From NCBI RefSeq assembly GCF_007741495.1, contig NZ_CP036262.1:4526001-4590000 (forward strand): a stretch of 64,000 nucleotides of DNA. The letters run 5' to 3'. Made by a program: the position numbers and the translations under genes. This document shows positions 54,730-64,000 of this stretch, in pieces. Positions within the stretch are counted from its first letter, which is position 1. Each line of letters starts with the position of its first letter. Source of the DNA: Roseimaritima multifibrata (lineage in GTDB: Bacteria; Planctomycetota; Planctomycetia; Pirellulales; Pirellulaceae). A model generated the notes under the pieces. The model saw only the letters and a program-made list of their open reading frames with translations. It searched no databases and had not been told where the DNA came from.

Positions 54730-56631
54730 TTAGCGGGAGATTCGCACGGCTTGGCGGGCGATAAAGTGCGGCGTTTCTAGACCGGTTAGGTAACTGGGCT
54801 TACCGTACAAACCTATCTTCGCGTTGAGGTGCATTTTCAAGTTCACCCCTGGCTGTGGAGTCACGTAGGCCAAAGTTTGTCCGCTGCTATCGGTTAGAGC
54901 ATATGGCGGTGCATCCGGACGAGCCGAAAAGACCTGCACTAGGTAACCCTCACGGTCAAAACCAACCGGAGCGGCGGGGACCGTTTTCTGTCCTGTCGAC
55001 TGGACTCCCGGAAGGACCTGAGCGACGGTCTGCAAAATTGGAGCGGCAATCGAAGTAGCCGCCGGAGTCTGCGTTTGCGGGGCTCCGACTCGCGGCAGCA
55101 AACCTTGAGCGGAGGGCGGCAGTCGAGACGTTTGACTTTCGACAGGTGGCTCACCATTTCGGCGGCGAGCAATCCGCTGGTATTGCTCGACCCGCTCCAA
55201 AAGGACTCGAGCACGTTCGCGATCGACAGGATCCGATTGTGGATTCTGCAGCAACTCGCCCCAGGTAATGGCTCGGCGACGAATCGGTTCGACCGCCGCA
55301 GCCGAAGCTCCGGCAGCCATCTGTCGGGACAGTTCAAGCTGCAATTCGGTCACATCCGAATTCACCACGCGGCCGGCCAATTGGCGAGCTTGCTGTTCGG
55401 CTTTGAGGGCTGCTTGGTGATCGACGTGCTGGATTGCCGCTGGGGTAACCGCTCCAGCTGGAGTCATTGATTTCAATTGACCTGCTTCGTTCCAGGAGGG
55501 TGCCGTCGAAGCAAGGGATGATCGGCCTTGACCGGTTTGCTCGCGTGCACCTGTCACCCAGCTGTTGTCATCGGCTGCCATGTCTGCCGCGGGCGGAGCC
55601 GGAGCTGCCCGAGTGATCGCGCTGCTGTTCTGAGCCGTCGAAGAGGAGTCGACAATATCGTGCAGGCTCACATGATCGATCACCGTCAGTTCGGCATCGG
55701 CATATTTCGACGCGTCGACGCCCGAGCCAACGGGCCGAGCCGAAAGGTCGTCTAAGTCGCTGCGACGTTCCGAATTCTCACCAGACGGTGACGGGGATTC
55801 CGATTCGACCTCTGCAATGCTTGCAAGTTTCGGTTGCCGCCGCGAAGATTTTTCCGACGAATCGCTAAACGATTTTGAGGACTTACTGTTTGCAACCAAA
55901 TCTTCTTCGCTGATTTCATTTAGTTCATCGGCGATTTCTTGCGAGGGGACTTCAACCAAACTATGCGTTGGCTCGTCCGCTTTACGTCGATGCATTTCCA
56001 CCAGCTGTTCACTCGTATCCACAATTTGAGAACGGTGAACCCAACGGAACTCACCCGATGGCGGGACAATCTGGTACCACAGTTCGGTACCCTTGCCGCT
56101 ACTACGTTCGGTTTTGCCGATAATCGACACCTCTTCTCCGACGGCCAACTGGACTTGCCAGCGATACTTTCGGGCTCGTCCTAGATGGGTTCCGATCCAA
56201 GCGACCGCTCGCCGGTCGGTGATGACACCCGTTTTTTCGTCCACCGACAAATCTAAACTGCTGGCGGGAACCCAGGAGAAACTTCCTTCAGGCGGACGGA
56301 CGCCCAACCAGCCATCTTTCGTTTCCAAATAGACGTCTAACTCCTGTCCTAAACGCAACGGATCGGTGCGATAGAATTCGCCCGACGGCCCGCAGCGGGT
56401 GTAGGCTTCTTCCTGTGCATTGAATACGACGTAAGGTTCCACCAAGCCTTCTTCCGTGGCAAACACGCCATCAACCAAGCCTAAAGTCGCGGCAAAGGCA
56501 ACGACTGCAGCGACAAGGCCTCGGCACGCCAAAGGAAGAGGGGATGCGTTCTTTGCCCGGTCGGGTGCCGACGAGTGCGGCAGAGACGCAACGATATTTG
56601 GGTTGTGAAAGTTATTCATATTGTTTGACAT
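54730..56631 (-). CDS. Exported SH3-like domain protein
   Basis: 633 residues. An N-terminal signal (GLVAAVVAFAATLGLVDGVFA) is followed by two bacterial SH3-like domains: residues ~70-125 (YTRCGPSGEFYRTDPLRLGQEL, GWLGVRPPEGSFSWVPAS) and ~140-205 (AVAWIGTHLGRARKYRWQV, ELWYQIVPPSGEFRWVHRSQI). A long low-complexity Ser/Glu-rich middle and an Ala/Gln-rich helical region come next, then a C-terminal beta segment (PPYALTDSSGQTLAYVTPQ). SH3-like domains bind peptidoglycan or proteins in the envelope. Likely a planctomycete-specific envelope protein; no finer function visible. Confidence 0.8.
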   Translation of the reverse strand: MSNNMNNFHNPNIVASLPHSSAPDRAKNASPLPLACRGLVAAVVAFAATLGLVDGVFATEEGLVEPYVVFNAQEEAYTRCGPSGEFYRTDPLRLGQELDVYLETKDGWLGVRPPEGSFSWVPASSLDLSVDEKTGVITDRRAVAWIGTHLGRARKYRWQVQLAVGEEVSIIGKTERSSGKGTELWYQIVPPSGEFRWVHRSQIVDTSEQLVEMHRRKADEPTHSLVEVPSQEIADELNEISEEDLVANSKSSKSFSDSSEKSSRRQPKLASIAEVESESPSPSGENSERRSDLDDLSARPVGSGVDASKYADAELTVIDHVSLHDIVDSSSTAQNSSAITRAAPAPPAADMAADDNSWVTGAREQTGQGRSSLASTAPSWNEAGQLKSMTPAGAVTPAAIQHVDHQAALKAEQQARQLAGRVVNSDVTELQLELSRQMAAGASAAAVEPIRRRAITWGELLQNPQSDPVDRERARVLLERVEQYQRIARRRNGEPPVESQTSRLPPSAQGLLPRVGAPQTQTPAATSIAAPILQTVAQVLPGVQSTGQKTVPAAPVGFDREGYLVQVFSARPDAPPYALTDSSGQTLAYVTPQPGVNLKMHLNAKIGLYGKPSYLTGLETPHFIARQAVRISR

Positions 56632-56890
56632 TCCAGTGGAAACCTCCGTGTTTCTCGCTGTTAGTCAAATTCCTCCATTGGAGGCAAGAGCGGTTTTGCG
56701 GATAGAGCAAGAGCCCCGCGATCTTTTCGTCGATCCCAAGGCGTTTTAAGATTCCAGAGGCTCCGCGGCCCGTCGTTTTAATCAGAAGCAACAATCACTT
56801 AATCAACATGCCAGTCAGCGAGGGATTGCAGACCGTGTTCCAGGTCCCTCGCTCACGGATTTTGATATTGCGTTTTTGGGAGTTGGCTAC

Positions 56891-57042
56891 TTTGCTTCCG
56901 CCGGGCTTGTCCCGGTCCGGGGGCAACAACTGGCAGCTACCCCCATGCCTCTTTGCCATTTCATCCTTCTCCGCCAGCCTTTTGATCGCCCAATAAGGTC
57001 GCTGCCAGTTGCGAGTCCGCAGGGGCAAGCCCGGAAACGGAA
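56891..57042. repeat. MITE-like inverted-repeat element C, copy 2
   Basis: Arms CCGGGCTTGTCCCGG..CAACTGGCAGCTACC and GGTCGCTGCCAGTTGCGA..GGGGCAAGCCCGG face each other. The interior (ATGCCTCTTTGCCATTTC, ATCCTTCTCC) matches copy 1 without the 44-bp palindrome. Confidence 0.8.
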
Positions 57043-57209
57043 CTCTGGATACTTGGAGCCAGAAAGGTGCTGGAATAGCCGAATGATTTGAGGCATCCGC
57101 AAGAGTACGGAAATCAGGAAGATTGACCACAGCAATCACCTCAAAAACGCAACTTCAAAACTGACGCAGCGGGTGGGGATTTTCGGATGCATTGCCGCAC
57201 AACAGGTAC

Positions 57210-57281
57210 CCCCGTCTGGCGACGTTAGCTACGTGACTGCCCTAGCGACGATCGCCGGATCGTGGACAGACCGGCGATACG
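57210..57281. repeat. Repeat family D, copy 3
   Basis: CCCGTCTGGCGACG..GCTACGTGACTGCCCT, then CGACGATCGCCGGATCGTGGAC. Related to 47405-47462 and 51170-51243. Confidence 0.55.
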
Positions 57282-57327
57282 CCCCTAATAGATTTCACGT
57301 CGTCGGAGACGAGGGAATCGAAAGCGG

Positions 57328-58377
57328 CTACTCGGACGTGACGGTTTTGACTTCGCCTCCGGCTCGTGTCCAGCTTGCGTGCCAGACATTGCGATCGATC
57401 GAATCGGTTGCATTCCTTACGCTCCCGTCGACCAACAACAGTTTGACGGTTGCCGGATGGTAGCTCCTCGAACCGGTTACTTTTGTGGAATAGTAAACCA
57501 AATCGGGAATATCGCTATTCGGAGTCAGGAATCCGTTCATCACCGGACCATTGGGGACGCTGCCGCGCAGCCAATAGTGGTTACGGTCTCCACTCCAACC
57601 GGTGATCCCCCCCTCCACAGTCGCGTAATCATTGGCAGTCGCTGCAGTAAGCATTGCCGCGTCGACCGTTGAGACCCCCGCACGGTAACCACGGACGTCC
57701 ATTTTCGGCGTCACCGAAGTCGTGTCGATGCCAACGCCGATGGGGCTTTCTGCGAACGCGATAGTGTTGCTGGTGCCGTCGATGACATCGCGGAGCTTGG
57801 TCTTTGCGTTCACCCAGCACAAACCATCCGATGGGATTCCGTTTCCTGGATGAAAAACGCCATCCAAGCCACTTCCCTGATTCATCGAATAGCTTGTTCC
57901 TGCGATTGAAATAATCGCCCCTGAAGGCATCGTCAAATCGTGCACGTCCGCACCAATGTCACTGGGACATTCAAAAGTCGAAACACGATATCCAGCCGCG
58001 GGGTGCAGCGCCGCCGGCAGGTCCGCCAGGGCAGGATGCCCCATGTTGATCCGAAAATCAATTAGGTCCTGAAGTTGTTTCTGTTCTAGAAAGGGCAACA
58101 GTTTGGCATGAGGCGAATAGTCATTCGGATAGCCGGAACTTGAATACCCGTTGTTCGGAAGGGATTCACTAAAGGTTGCGGCATAGTTATGCAGGGCCAG
58201 TCCAATCTGTTTCATGTTGTTGCTGCACTGCATGGAACGAGCCGCCTCACGGGCCGCTTGGACCGCTGGCAACAACAAGCCAACAAGGACGCCGATGATG
58301 GCAATAACGACCAACAATTCAACAAGGGTAAATCCGCGTTGTTGAGACGAACGGTAAGACAATTTTCTTTCAAGCAC
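57328..58377 (-). CDS. DUF1559 pseudopilin-like protein
   Basis: The 349-residue protein has the type II secretion/type IV pilin signal RGFTLVELLVVIAIIGVLV; cleavage would be before F16 with E20 as the conserved acid. QAAREAARSMQCSNNMKQIGLALHNY follows directly and is the DUF1559 (SBP_bac_10) signature, with WSGDRNHYWLRGS and LLLVDGSVR later (H-x-G/D-G motif). This family is hugely expanded in planctomycetes and is thought to be pilus- or secretion-related; single-member roles are unknown. Confidence 0.95.
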   Translation of the reverse strand: MLERKLSYRSSQQRGFTLVELLVVIAIIGVLVGLLLPAVQAAREAARSMQCSNNMKQIGLALHNYAATFSESLPNNGYSSSGYPNDYSPHAKLLPFLEQKQLQDLIDFRINMGHPALADLPAALHPAAGYRVSTFECPSDIGADVHDLTMPSGAIISIAGTSYSMNQGSGLDGVFHPGNGIPSDGLCWVNAKTKLRDVIDGTSNTIAFAESPIGVGIDTTSVTPKMDVRGYRAGVSTVDAAMLTAATANDYATVEGGITGWSGDRNHYWLRGSVPNGPVMNGFLTPNSDIPDLVYYSTKVTGSRSYHPATVKLLLVDGSVRNATDSIDRNVWHASWTRAGGEVKTVTSE

Positions 58378-58613
58378 GGTATAGACTCCAGCAAGGAAGG
58401 CACACGAAGGAAGGATGAAGGCTCGGGAAAACGTTTTCCGAGGTTGGTTCGAGCGTGGCTGGCTAGCGTGAGTAAGAAAAACGCGTTGCTTGCTTCGTCG
58501 TCGAGCACAAGATGGATACCAAGTATCCGCTGCAGAACAGTAGAAGGTGCACAGGACACCAGAGATTCAATGGGCCTCATAGGTTAAGAGCATCGATCGT
58601 CAAGAATGCGACG
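58378..58613. other. Intergenic region
   Basis: No gene seen between the DUF1559 gene and the ABC exporter operon. Confidence 0.4.
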
Positions 58614-59399
58614 TTACGACGCCGAACTGCGGGCGATCGGACCGGACGTTTCAAGGATCGATTGGTATTGAGCGGCGAGGGATTGCGAATCGTCAAACGA
58701 TTCCGAATCAAACCGCCCAACAATCTTCCCATCGCGGAGCACCACTACCGTATCCGCCCATGCGGCAACGCTCGGTTCGTGGGTCACCATCATGATTGTG
58801 CGATTCTGTTGATCACATAGTTCGCGGAGAAGCTTGCAGATCGATTGGCCGGTTTCTGAATCAAGACTTCCCGTCGGTTCGTCTGCGAAAATAATTGCGG
58901 GGTTCGTGATCAACGACCGTGCGATCGCAACTCGCTGCTGTTCACCACCACTCAGCGAATCGGGGCGATGAGAAAGCCGATCCTCGATTCCTAACCGTGC
59001 AGCGATTTCCATCAGGCCGCAATCGTCTGCGGGCTGGATCCCAGCGGCATACAGTGGAAACAGGATGTTGTCCGCCGCGGTTAGCGAGGGAACGAGATTA
59101 AAAGACTGAAACACCAACCCAATCCGCTGCCGACGAAAATGCGTTAATTCGCGATCCGAAAGTGTTGCAAGGTCTTGCCCCTCAATCTGAATCCTCCCCG
59201 AAGTCGGACGCGTCAAACCGCTAAGCAAATGCAGAAGAGTACTTTTCCCCGACCCGCTTGCCCCCATGACCGCGACAAAGGTCCCTGGCTGTACGTATAG
59301 GTCGACGCCATCGAGTGCAAGGACCTCCGATGCCCCTTGGCGATAGGACTTCGAGGCATTTAAAACCTCGACAGGAATTTTTTTCTCTGTTTCTTTCAT
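58614..59399 (-). CDS. ABC transporter ATP-binding protein (MacB/LolD type)
   Basis: 261 residues with Walker [10 protein letters not shown] (46-54), Q-loop [12 protein letters not shown], signature [13 protein letters not shown], Walker [10 protein letters not shown] and the switch His in [10 protein letters not shown]. Close to the LolD/MacB group that powers FtsX-type permeases. It is the last gene of an operon read on the minus strand and lies 304 bases after the permease; its sequence strongly resembles the first ATPase of the operon (62613-63371), including Walker A at the same position. Confidence 0.93.
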   Translation of the reverse strand: MKETEKKIPVEVLNASKSYRQGASEVLALDGVDLYVQPGTFVAVMGASGSGKSTLLHLLSGLTRPTSGRIQIEGQDLATLSDRELTHFRRQRIGLVFQSFNLVPSLTAADNILFPLYAAGIQPADDCGLMEIAARLGIEDRLSHRPDSLSGGEQQRVAIARSLITNPAIIFADEPTGSLDSETGQSICKLLRELCDQQNRTIMMVTHEPSVAAWADTVVVLRDGKIVGRFDSESFDDSQSLAAQYQSILETSGPIARSSAS

Positions 59400-59703
59400 A
59401 TTCTTTACTCACAAAGATCGGCGCGAATGATTGCCGACGGCGGTCGTGGTGATTTTTTCGGCACGCATGGTGAAATCAGCACCACACGGAAATGGAAGGA
59501 TCGAAAATGGTATTGGCTTCAGTCTTGGTTGTTTTCTTCTATAAACGCTTGCGGAAAAATCCCCGTCGTGGTCGCTTTCACCATCATCAGAAAATGTTGT
59601 TTGACGATTGAATACAGACAAAGCACACGGTATGCCGAACAGGGTACTTACCGAAGCAAGAGCGTCCCAACTGGACGGCAACGGTCACTCCATTCCTCTA
59701 TCA
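59400..59703. other. Gap inside the ABC operon
   Basis: Around 300 bases between permease and second ATPase, without a supported gene. The size is unusual within an operon and could hold a separate promoter or a lost gene. Confidence 0.4.
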
Positions 59704-62616
59704 CTAAACAAAGTCTCGCCCTTGTTGGAGAAGTCGCATCGGTCGTGTCCGTCCAATCGAAATCGCAGGCCATGCCGCCGTGAAAAGCCCCAAAGTCAAT
59801 ACCAAGCAAACTCCGGCAATGATTGGTAACCAGGGGATCACCATGGGCGGATGAAGTCCTCCAAAGAAACTGATGTACTGGGCCATCGCACTGCCGCACC
59901 ATCCTCCTAGAAGCCCGAATCCAACACTTAACAGGGCGGCGACAATCGCAATAAGAAGCCCCTCTAAAAAGATCGCCCGTGTTAAATCGGAACTGGTAAA
60001 CCCAATCGACCGCAAGACTCCAAATTCCCAACGTCTAGCGCGTACGGAAGCAAGCATCACATTCAGCAGCCCTAAGCAGGCAATCACCAGCGAGATCAAT
60101 GGGACTTGGCTAATCACCCAGATCCAGCGCCTGGCAGCCCCCTGCAGGTGGTCGCGGATTCCTTGCACCGCCACCACCCGAACCGAGGGATCTTGAGGAC
60201 GCAGGGTGTCTGCGTCGGCCGCCGACAGGCCACCACTTCTTCGACGCATTTCCTGTTCTAGCAACTGGGTTACCATTTCCTTGATTTGCGTTGTGGACCG
60301 TTCGCTGCGTTCTATTGAATCCGCATACGAAAACCAAACATGCGAAGCGACAGGCAAATCGAAATCTTCCGCAACACTTTCGTAGTCTGCAAAGACCAGT
60401 GCAGCTGCCCGGTGCGTGCGGGGACGGAGTCCGGTTAATTTGGTTTGCCAGTGCCAGCCCGGCAGCCGAACTGCCCCGGCAATACGGTAGATCGCCGGGT
60501 GCGCCGAATTCCGAGGCGGCGCAAGGGCTATGGAATCGCCAACCGAAAGTCCTGTTTCCTCGAGAAAATGATCGGGCACGACACATGCGTGCCCCTGCTG
60601 CATCTGCATCACAGCCTCTTCGCGCGATCCGGCGACCCAGTCGAATTCAAGCAGCGAATTCGGGGCCAGCAGCGCGGCCCGAGGGTCTAAGCCAACGATG
60701 ACAACATTGTCCTGTCGCGTCACCGAAGGCCGCTGAGCGCTCCCGGTAATGTCGTCGATCAGCCGAGGTTGTTCGACGACCAGTGGTAGGCATCGATCAG
60801 CATCCACACCATCAACGGAAGCGATGCGTGCAGCAACATGTTTCGGCAAGCCCGGCTCCATGACAGCGATGGCATCGGGTGACCAATTTCCCGGAATAAA
60901 GGCTTCCAACATCGTAAACCCCCAGACTTGAATCCCGACGAACAACCCCAAACCAAAAGCCATTGCGATCGAAGCCCCCACAGTCCGCCAAAGATTGTTA
61001 CTGATTTGGCTGGCAAGCAATTTTGGATCCACACCAAACAGACGCGTCAGGAGAGGACTAAGACCAAGATCGACCAAGACAACGACCAAGGGCGCAATCA
61101 GGATAAAACCGACCGTCATGCTCCCAAATCCGATCGCCATCGAGAGGTAGACGCGCTCCTCGCTAGGAGGAAGCACAAACGTCAGCAATGGATTCACGGC
61201 GATCAGCAACAAACCGACGATGGTCCACCACCACGAGAGGCTTTGATGGATGGCGGAAGATTGAATCGGAATCATCGCATCAAGCGGTTTGACACGAACG
61301 GCACGATAAATGGGGAACAACGAAGCCAAGGCCGCACCTCCCAACGCAGCCAGACACGCAAGCGTCAAAGTCCACACGCCCAGTCCGATACCGTGGTATA
61401 GCATCTGGTCATAGGTGGCCGCTATCGCTCGCAGCACTAGCCAGGCAATCCCCACACCGACGAACAAGCCAACGACCCCAAGTGCCATTCCTTCGAAGGT
61501 GATCAAAAATCCTATTTGAAAGCGGGTCATACAGATGGCTCTAAGAATGGCAAATTGCCGGATCCGCTCGGTAACCCCCATGCTCAGAGAGCAAAAGATT
61601 ACCAGCATCGCGACCACCATCGCGATCCCGGTTGCTGCGTACGACTGCATCCGAACATTCTGTGCAGCCGCCGCTTGATCCAGAGCTTCTTCAATTTCAA
61701 AGGCTTCCTGAAACTGAACAGGTGTCGCGAACGCGTTTAGCCGGGGAGCCCATCCGAATCGAAATTTTGTGATATCGGTATTCGGATCGAGGGCAATTCC
61801 CAGCAAACGAATCTGAGCTGCTTGCCCCGTCATTTTTTCCAGGGTTGCGGCCGTCACAAACGCTTCTCCCGAACCGGGCACTAGCATTGGAATCCCGACC
61901 GCCTCGGCTCCGCTCAATGAAGGCGCGTCCAGCAAGCCGATCACTTGCAACAAAACCTCCGTATCTCCCTCAGCATTTGGCTGAGCAAATTCGACACTTA
62001 GGTAATCTCCAACAGCAAGCCCACGCCCCTCTGCAACATCCTTCCGCAACACCACCGAAAGCGTCTCCAGAGATTCCCGCTCGAACCAAACGCCAGCCGA
62101 CAAATCAAAGGGGGGAAGGGAGGCATCGGTTGCAATAAACCGCAAGCTTGGAAGACGTGCATTCGGCCCGCTCCCTGGACCATCTGGCCCCTGTGGACTA
62201 CGTAGCGACTCCACGCCATTCGCACCTGAAGCAGGGGACAGACCAGCAGCCGATTTACCGCTGGAGTCTTCGCGGTTCCCAGCGTTGGCCCCTCGTTCAT
62301 TCAATTTGGGATCGATACGAATCGCCAATCGTAGCGAGTCCATCGGATCGGCGTCCCGAACCGATGGGTCTTTGCGCAATTCCGCAAGAACCTTTTCAGA
62401 AACATAGACGCCCTCGTCCAGCTGAATGGGTGCAACCGTCAATTCATACCGGCCAAGCGCCAGGTTTGAGTATTCGTCATACGTTTTTTCTAAAGCCTCG
62501 TAACCACTGGAAATCCAGATAACCAAACCAACAGCCGCCGCCGTAGCCAAGGTCGTAAATGCCAGACGTGCCGGCCTTTCCAACAGAAGTCGAAAAGCAA
62601 GTTTCAGAGTCTTCAT
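59704..62616 (-). CDS. FtsX-family ABC transporter permease
   Basis: 970 residues with the DevC/LolC-type duplicated layout: TM1 near residue 20, a large periplasmic domain, helices at ~330-450 (MVVAMLVIFCSLSMGVTE, LACLAALGGAALASLFPIY), a second block of helices, a second periplasmic domain, and the C-terminal FtsX core (LISLVIACLGLLNVMLASVRARRWEFGVLRSIGF; landmarks CLGLLNVMLASVRARRWEF). Such permeases extract or export lipids, lipoproteins or peptides with mechanical energy from their ATPase. The start overlaps the upstream ATPase gene by four bases. Confidence 0.9.
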   Translation of the reverse strand: MKTLKLAFRLLLERPARLAFTTLATAAAVGLVIWISSGYEALEKTYDEYSNLALGRYELTVAPIQLDEGVYVSEKVLAELRKDPSVRDADPMDSLRLAIRIDPKLNERGANAGNREDSSGKSAAGLSPASGANGVESLRSPQGPDGPGSGPNARLPSLRFIATDASLPPFDLSAGVWFERESLETLSVVLRKDVAEGRGLAVGDYLSVEFAQPNAEGDTEVLLQVIGLLDAPSLSGAEAVGIPMLVPGSGEAFVTAATLEKMTGQAAQIRLLGIALDPNTDITKFRFGWAPRLNAFATPVQFQEAFEIEEALDQAAAAQNVRMQSYAATGIAMVVAMLVIFCSLSMGVTERIRQFAILRAICMTRFQIGFLITFEGMALGVVGLFVGVGIAWLVLRAIAATYDQMLYHGIGLGVWTLTLACLAALGGAALASLFPIYRAVRVKPLDAMIPIQSSAIHQSLSWWWTIVGLLLIAVNPLLTFVLPPSEERVYLSMAIGFGSMTVGFILIAPLVVVLVDLGLSPLLTRLFGVDPKLLASQISNNLWRTVGASIAMAFGLGLFVGIQVWGFTMLEAFIPGNWSPDAIAVMEPGLPKHVAARIASVDGVDADRCLPLVVEQPRLIDDITGSAQRPSVTRQDNVVIVGLDPRAALLAPNSLLEFDWVAGSREEAVMQMQQGHACVVPDHFLEETGLSVGDSIALAPPRNSAHPAIYRIAGAVRLPGWHWQTKLTGLRPRTHRAAALVFADYESVAEDFDLPVASHVWFSYADSIERSERSTTQIKEMVTQLLEQEMRRRSGGLSAADADTLRPQDPSVRVVAVQGIRDHLQGAARRWIWVISQVPLISLVIACLGLLNVMLASVRARRWEFGVLRSIGFTSSDLTRAIFLEGLLIAIVAALLSVGFGLLGGWCGSAMAQYISFFGGLHPPMVIPWLPIIAGVCLVLTLGLFTAAWPAISIGRTRPMRLLQQGRDFV

Positions 62617-63371
62617 TGGACAACCTCCCCTCGAAGCAGGGCCTGGTACTGACTGGCAACCGCTTGTGAATCATGACGATGATCCGGACAAAACTCTGAT
62701 AGTTTTTTACCGTCTTTCAGCACCACCACACGATCCGCCCACATCGCGACATGCGGCTCGTGAGTAACGATCACAATCGTCCTATGTTCGTCATCACACA
62801 GCCCTCGCAGCAACTGACAAATCTGGGTCCCCGTCACGGAATCGAGACTCCCCGTCGGTTCGTCGGCCAACAACACGGCCGGATTGCAAACCAATGCTCG
62901 GGCAATCGCAATCCGCTGTTGCTCACCTCCTGAAAGCGCTCCCGGTTTATGGCGGCGTCGATCCTGCATCCCCAAGCGGTCCAACAGCGATTCGACCTTC
63001 GAATCCAACTCGGGCCCCGATGCTCCCGGTAGTCGAATGTTGTCTTCCGCTGTCAGGCTGGGAATTAAGTTAAAGGCTTGAAAAACGATCCCTAGATTTC
63101 GCTGGCGAAACTTTGTCAACGGCACATCAGACAACTGCCCCAAATCCTGACCGGCGATCATCACATTCCCTGAATCCACGTCAATCAATCCCGCTATCGC
63201 ATGCAATAGCGTGCTTTTACCAGACCCCGATGCTCCCATAATCGCAACGAACTCTCCTGCCTGCACCGACAGATCAATGCCATCCAAAGCGTGAATCGGC
63301 GTTGCTCCTTGACGATAAATTTTCGTTACCTGTTGAACGTCGAGCGGAAGAGAAATGTTGATCGGATTCAC
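62613..63371 (-). CDS. ABC transporter ATP-binding protein (MacB/LolD type)
   Basis: A GTG at 63371 gives 252 residues with Walker [10 protein letters not shown] (46-54), [36 protein letters not shown] and VTHEPHVA. The frame is open to 63728 but the extension does not resemble the family, while 63371 puts Walker A at the same position as in the sister ATPase. First gene of the exporter operon; its stop overlaps the permease start (ATGA). Two ATPases may form a heterodimer on one permease. Confidence 0.88.
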   Translation of the reverse strand: MNPINISLPLDVQQVTKIYRQGATPIHALDGIDLSVQAGEFVAIMGASGSGKSTLLHAIAGLIDVDSGNVMIAGQDLGQLSDVPLTKFRQRNLGIVFQAFNLIPSLTAEDNIRLPGASGPELDSKVESLLDRLGMQDRRRHKPGALSGGEQQRIAIARALVCNPAVLLADEPTGSLDSVTGTQICQLLRGLCDDEHRTIVIVTHEPHVAMWADRVVVLKDGKKLSEFCPDHRHDSQAVASQYQALLRGEVVQ

Positions 63372-63856
63372 TCGGGTTGAACGGAACGAAATGACGAAAG
63401 GGAAGAGACTTTCTAAAACAGTCACTTTTAAAAGAATTGCATGGCAGCGTCCTGCTTCCAAGGCTGGGCGCAATTTTCGCCAAGCAAGGCGTTTTTTTCG
63501 CCAAGCCCCTTTTGTGCAATCCACAAAAGCCGAGGACTGGCCAACAAATATCAAGTCCTCGGATGCAAATCGAAACTCTTCCGACCGTTGGCCCGAATGT
63601 TGCTTTGCGTGCTTTACGACTAATTGCTTCCTCCACGGGAGAAGGGATTTTCCATGACCTCGCAATCCTGATGCCGAACAATCGATGCGGCAATAAGTGA
63701 TCCCTCCAACGACATTTGAGTTCAACAAGACTCAGATGCAACGGGTGTCTACAGAAAACAACGAACCAATACCGTACCTATAGAGGCCGCGTTGCGAGGG
63801 GTTCTCGGGGTTGGAAACAGATCGCAACTTAAGAGACAAAAATCCCTTCTCTCGTT
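63372..63856. other. Upstream region of the ABC operon
   Basis: About 485 bases without a supported gene. Contains the local near-repeat CGCCAAGCAAGGCG/CGCCAAGCCCC at 63478-63510. Confidence 0.4.
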
Positions 63857-63952
63857 ATGGATGTCCTGGACGCCCGCTTTGTCTATACGCATCCTTCCTG
63901 GACGACCATCGATTTGCCTTTAACGCTTCTTCTGGATCTTGCTTCAATATGA
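63857..63952 (+). CDS. Short ORF upstream of a gene leaving the window
   Basis: 31 codons (ATG 63857) whose TGA overlaps an ATG at 63949 (ATGA). The product begins MDVLDARFVYTHPSWTTI. It could be a leader peptide or the mere chance upstream frame of the next gene. Confidence 0.25.
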   Translation: MDVLDARFVYTHPSWTTIDLPLTLLLDLASI

Positions 63953-64000
63953 CGTCTTTGAAATTGCTCACTCGGCTTGTCACATCGCAGATGCGACTGC
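63949..64000 (+). CDS. Start of a gene running off the right edge
   Basis: ATG 63949 opens a frame (MTSLKLLTRLVTSQMRL) that stays open to the end of the window. A basic, hydrophobic start suggests an export signal or membrane segment, but only 17 codons are visible. Confidence 0.3.
   Translation, partial: MTSLKLLTRLVTSQMRL

Noticed and set aside
63372-63728. N-terminal extension of the ABC ATPase
   Set aside because: The sequence does not look like an ATPase N-terminus, and the GTG at 63371 aligns Walker A with the sister protein.

Overview
The window looks like a chromosomal segment of a planctomycete, most likely a Rhodopirellula/Pirellula-type bacterium. The pointers are a DUF1559 pseudopilin-like protein with a class III N-methylation signal, a planctomycete-style ECF sigma factor remnant, a large prenyltransferase/squalene-oxidase-repeat membrane protein, a PL6 polysaccharide lyase, Tat-type secreted sugar isomerase and serine hydrolase, and many dispersed non-coding repeats. 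One tRNA (initiator Met) is present; no rRNA, CRISPR array or phage module was seen.

Layout. 1-5.4 kb: the 3' part of a large protein with a C-terminal zinc-finger-like motif, then a graveyard of truncated genes (SDR, DUF4437 cupin, ECF sigma, macro domain, KptA) and a Nudix-like gene. 6.0-9.9 kb: a compact cluster of GT2 glycosyltransferase, a 61-residue peptide gene that overlaps it, an HExxH-type peptide-hydroxylase-like protein, and a convergent ATP-grasp enzyme; this resembles a RiPP locus. 10-15.2 kb: frameshifted BtuF-like gene, CoA-binding protein, broken GNAT gene carrying a 15-bp minisatellite, serine hydrolase, PL6 lyase. 15.5-18.1 kb: mosaic of gene pieces (alpha/beta hydrolase, HEAT-like, ribonucleotide reductase alpha, TROVE/Ro60), then an intact macro-domain gene. 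18.7-25 kb: a duplicated repeat-plus-gene block flanks a 582-residue membrane protein, with MITE-like palindromes and a 31-unit heptamer array.

25.2-45.6 kb is the most striking part: eleven collinear, tightly packed plus-strand genes. They encode a HAD-M28-M36 triple fusion, a PLP decarboxylase, an unknown protein, a trypsin-like protease, a small membrane protein, a tyrosinase, a papain-fold protein lacking catalytic His and Asn, a trypsin-NUC1 nuclease fusion, a second trypsin-like protease, a lipase-subtilase fusion, and a 994-residue multi-spanning membrane protein. Almost none of the proteases has an export signal, so they appear to act inside the cell. I read this as a candidate protease/nuclease-based conflict (defence or regulated-death) system or an unknown protein-processing pathway. 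It is followed by a decayed IS3-family element, a repeat copy that supplies the terminator of tRNA-fMet, and the tRNA itself.

47-64 kb is more ordinary: prenyltransferase-repeat protein, the GTPase Der, a CPA1 K+/H+ antiporter, sugar isomerase, SH3-domain protein, DUF1559 protein and a three-gene ABC exporter operon, with several repeat families between them.

The coordinates of gene fragments and repeats are my own reading by eye and may be off by some bases.
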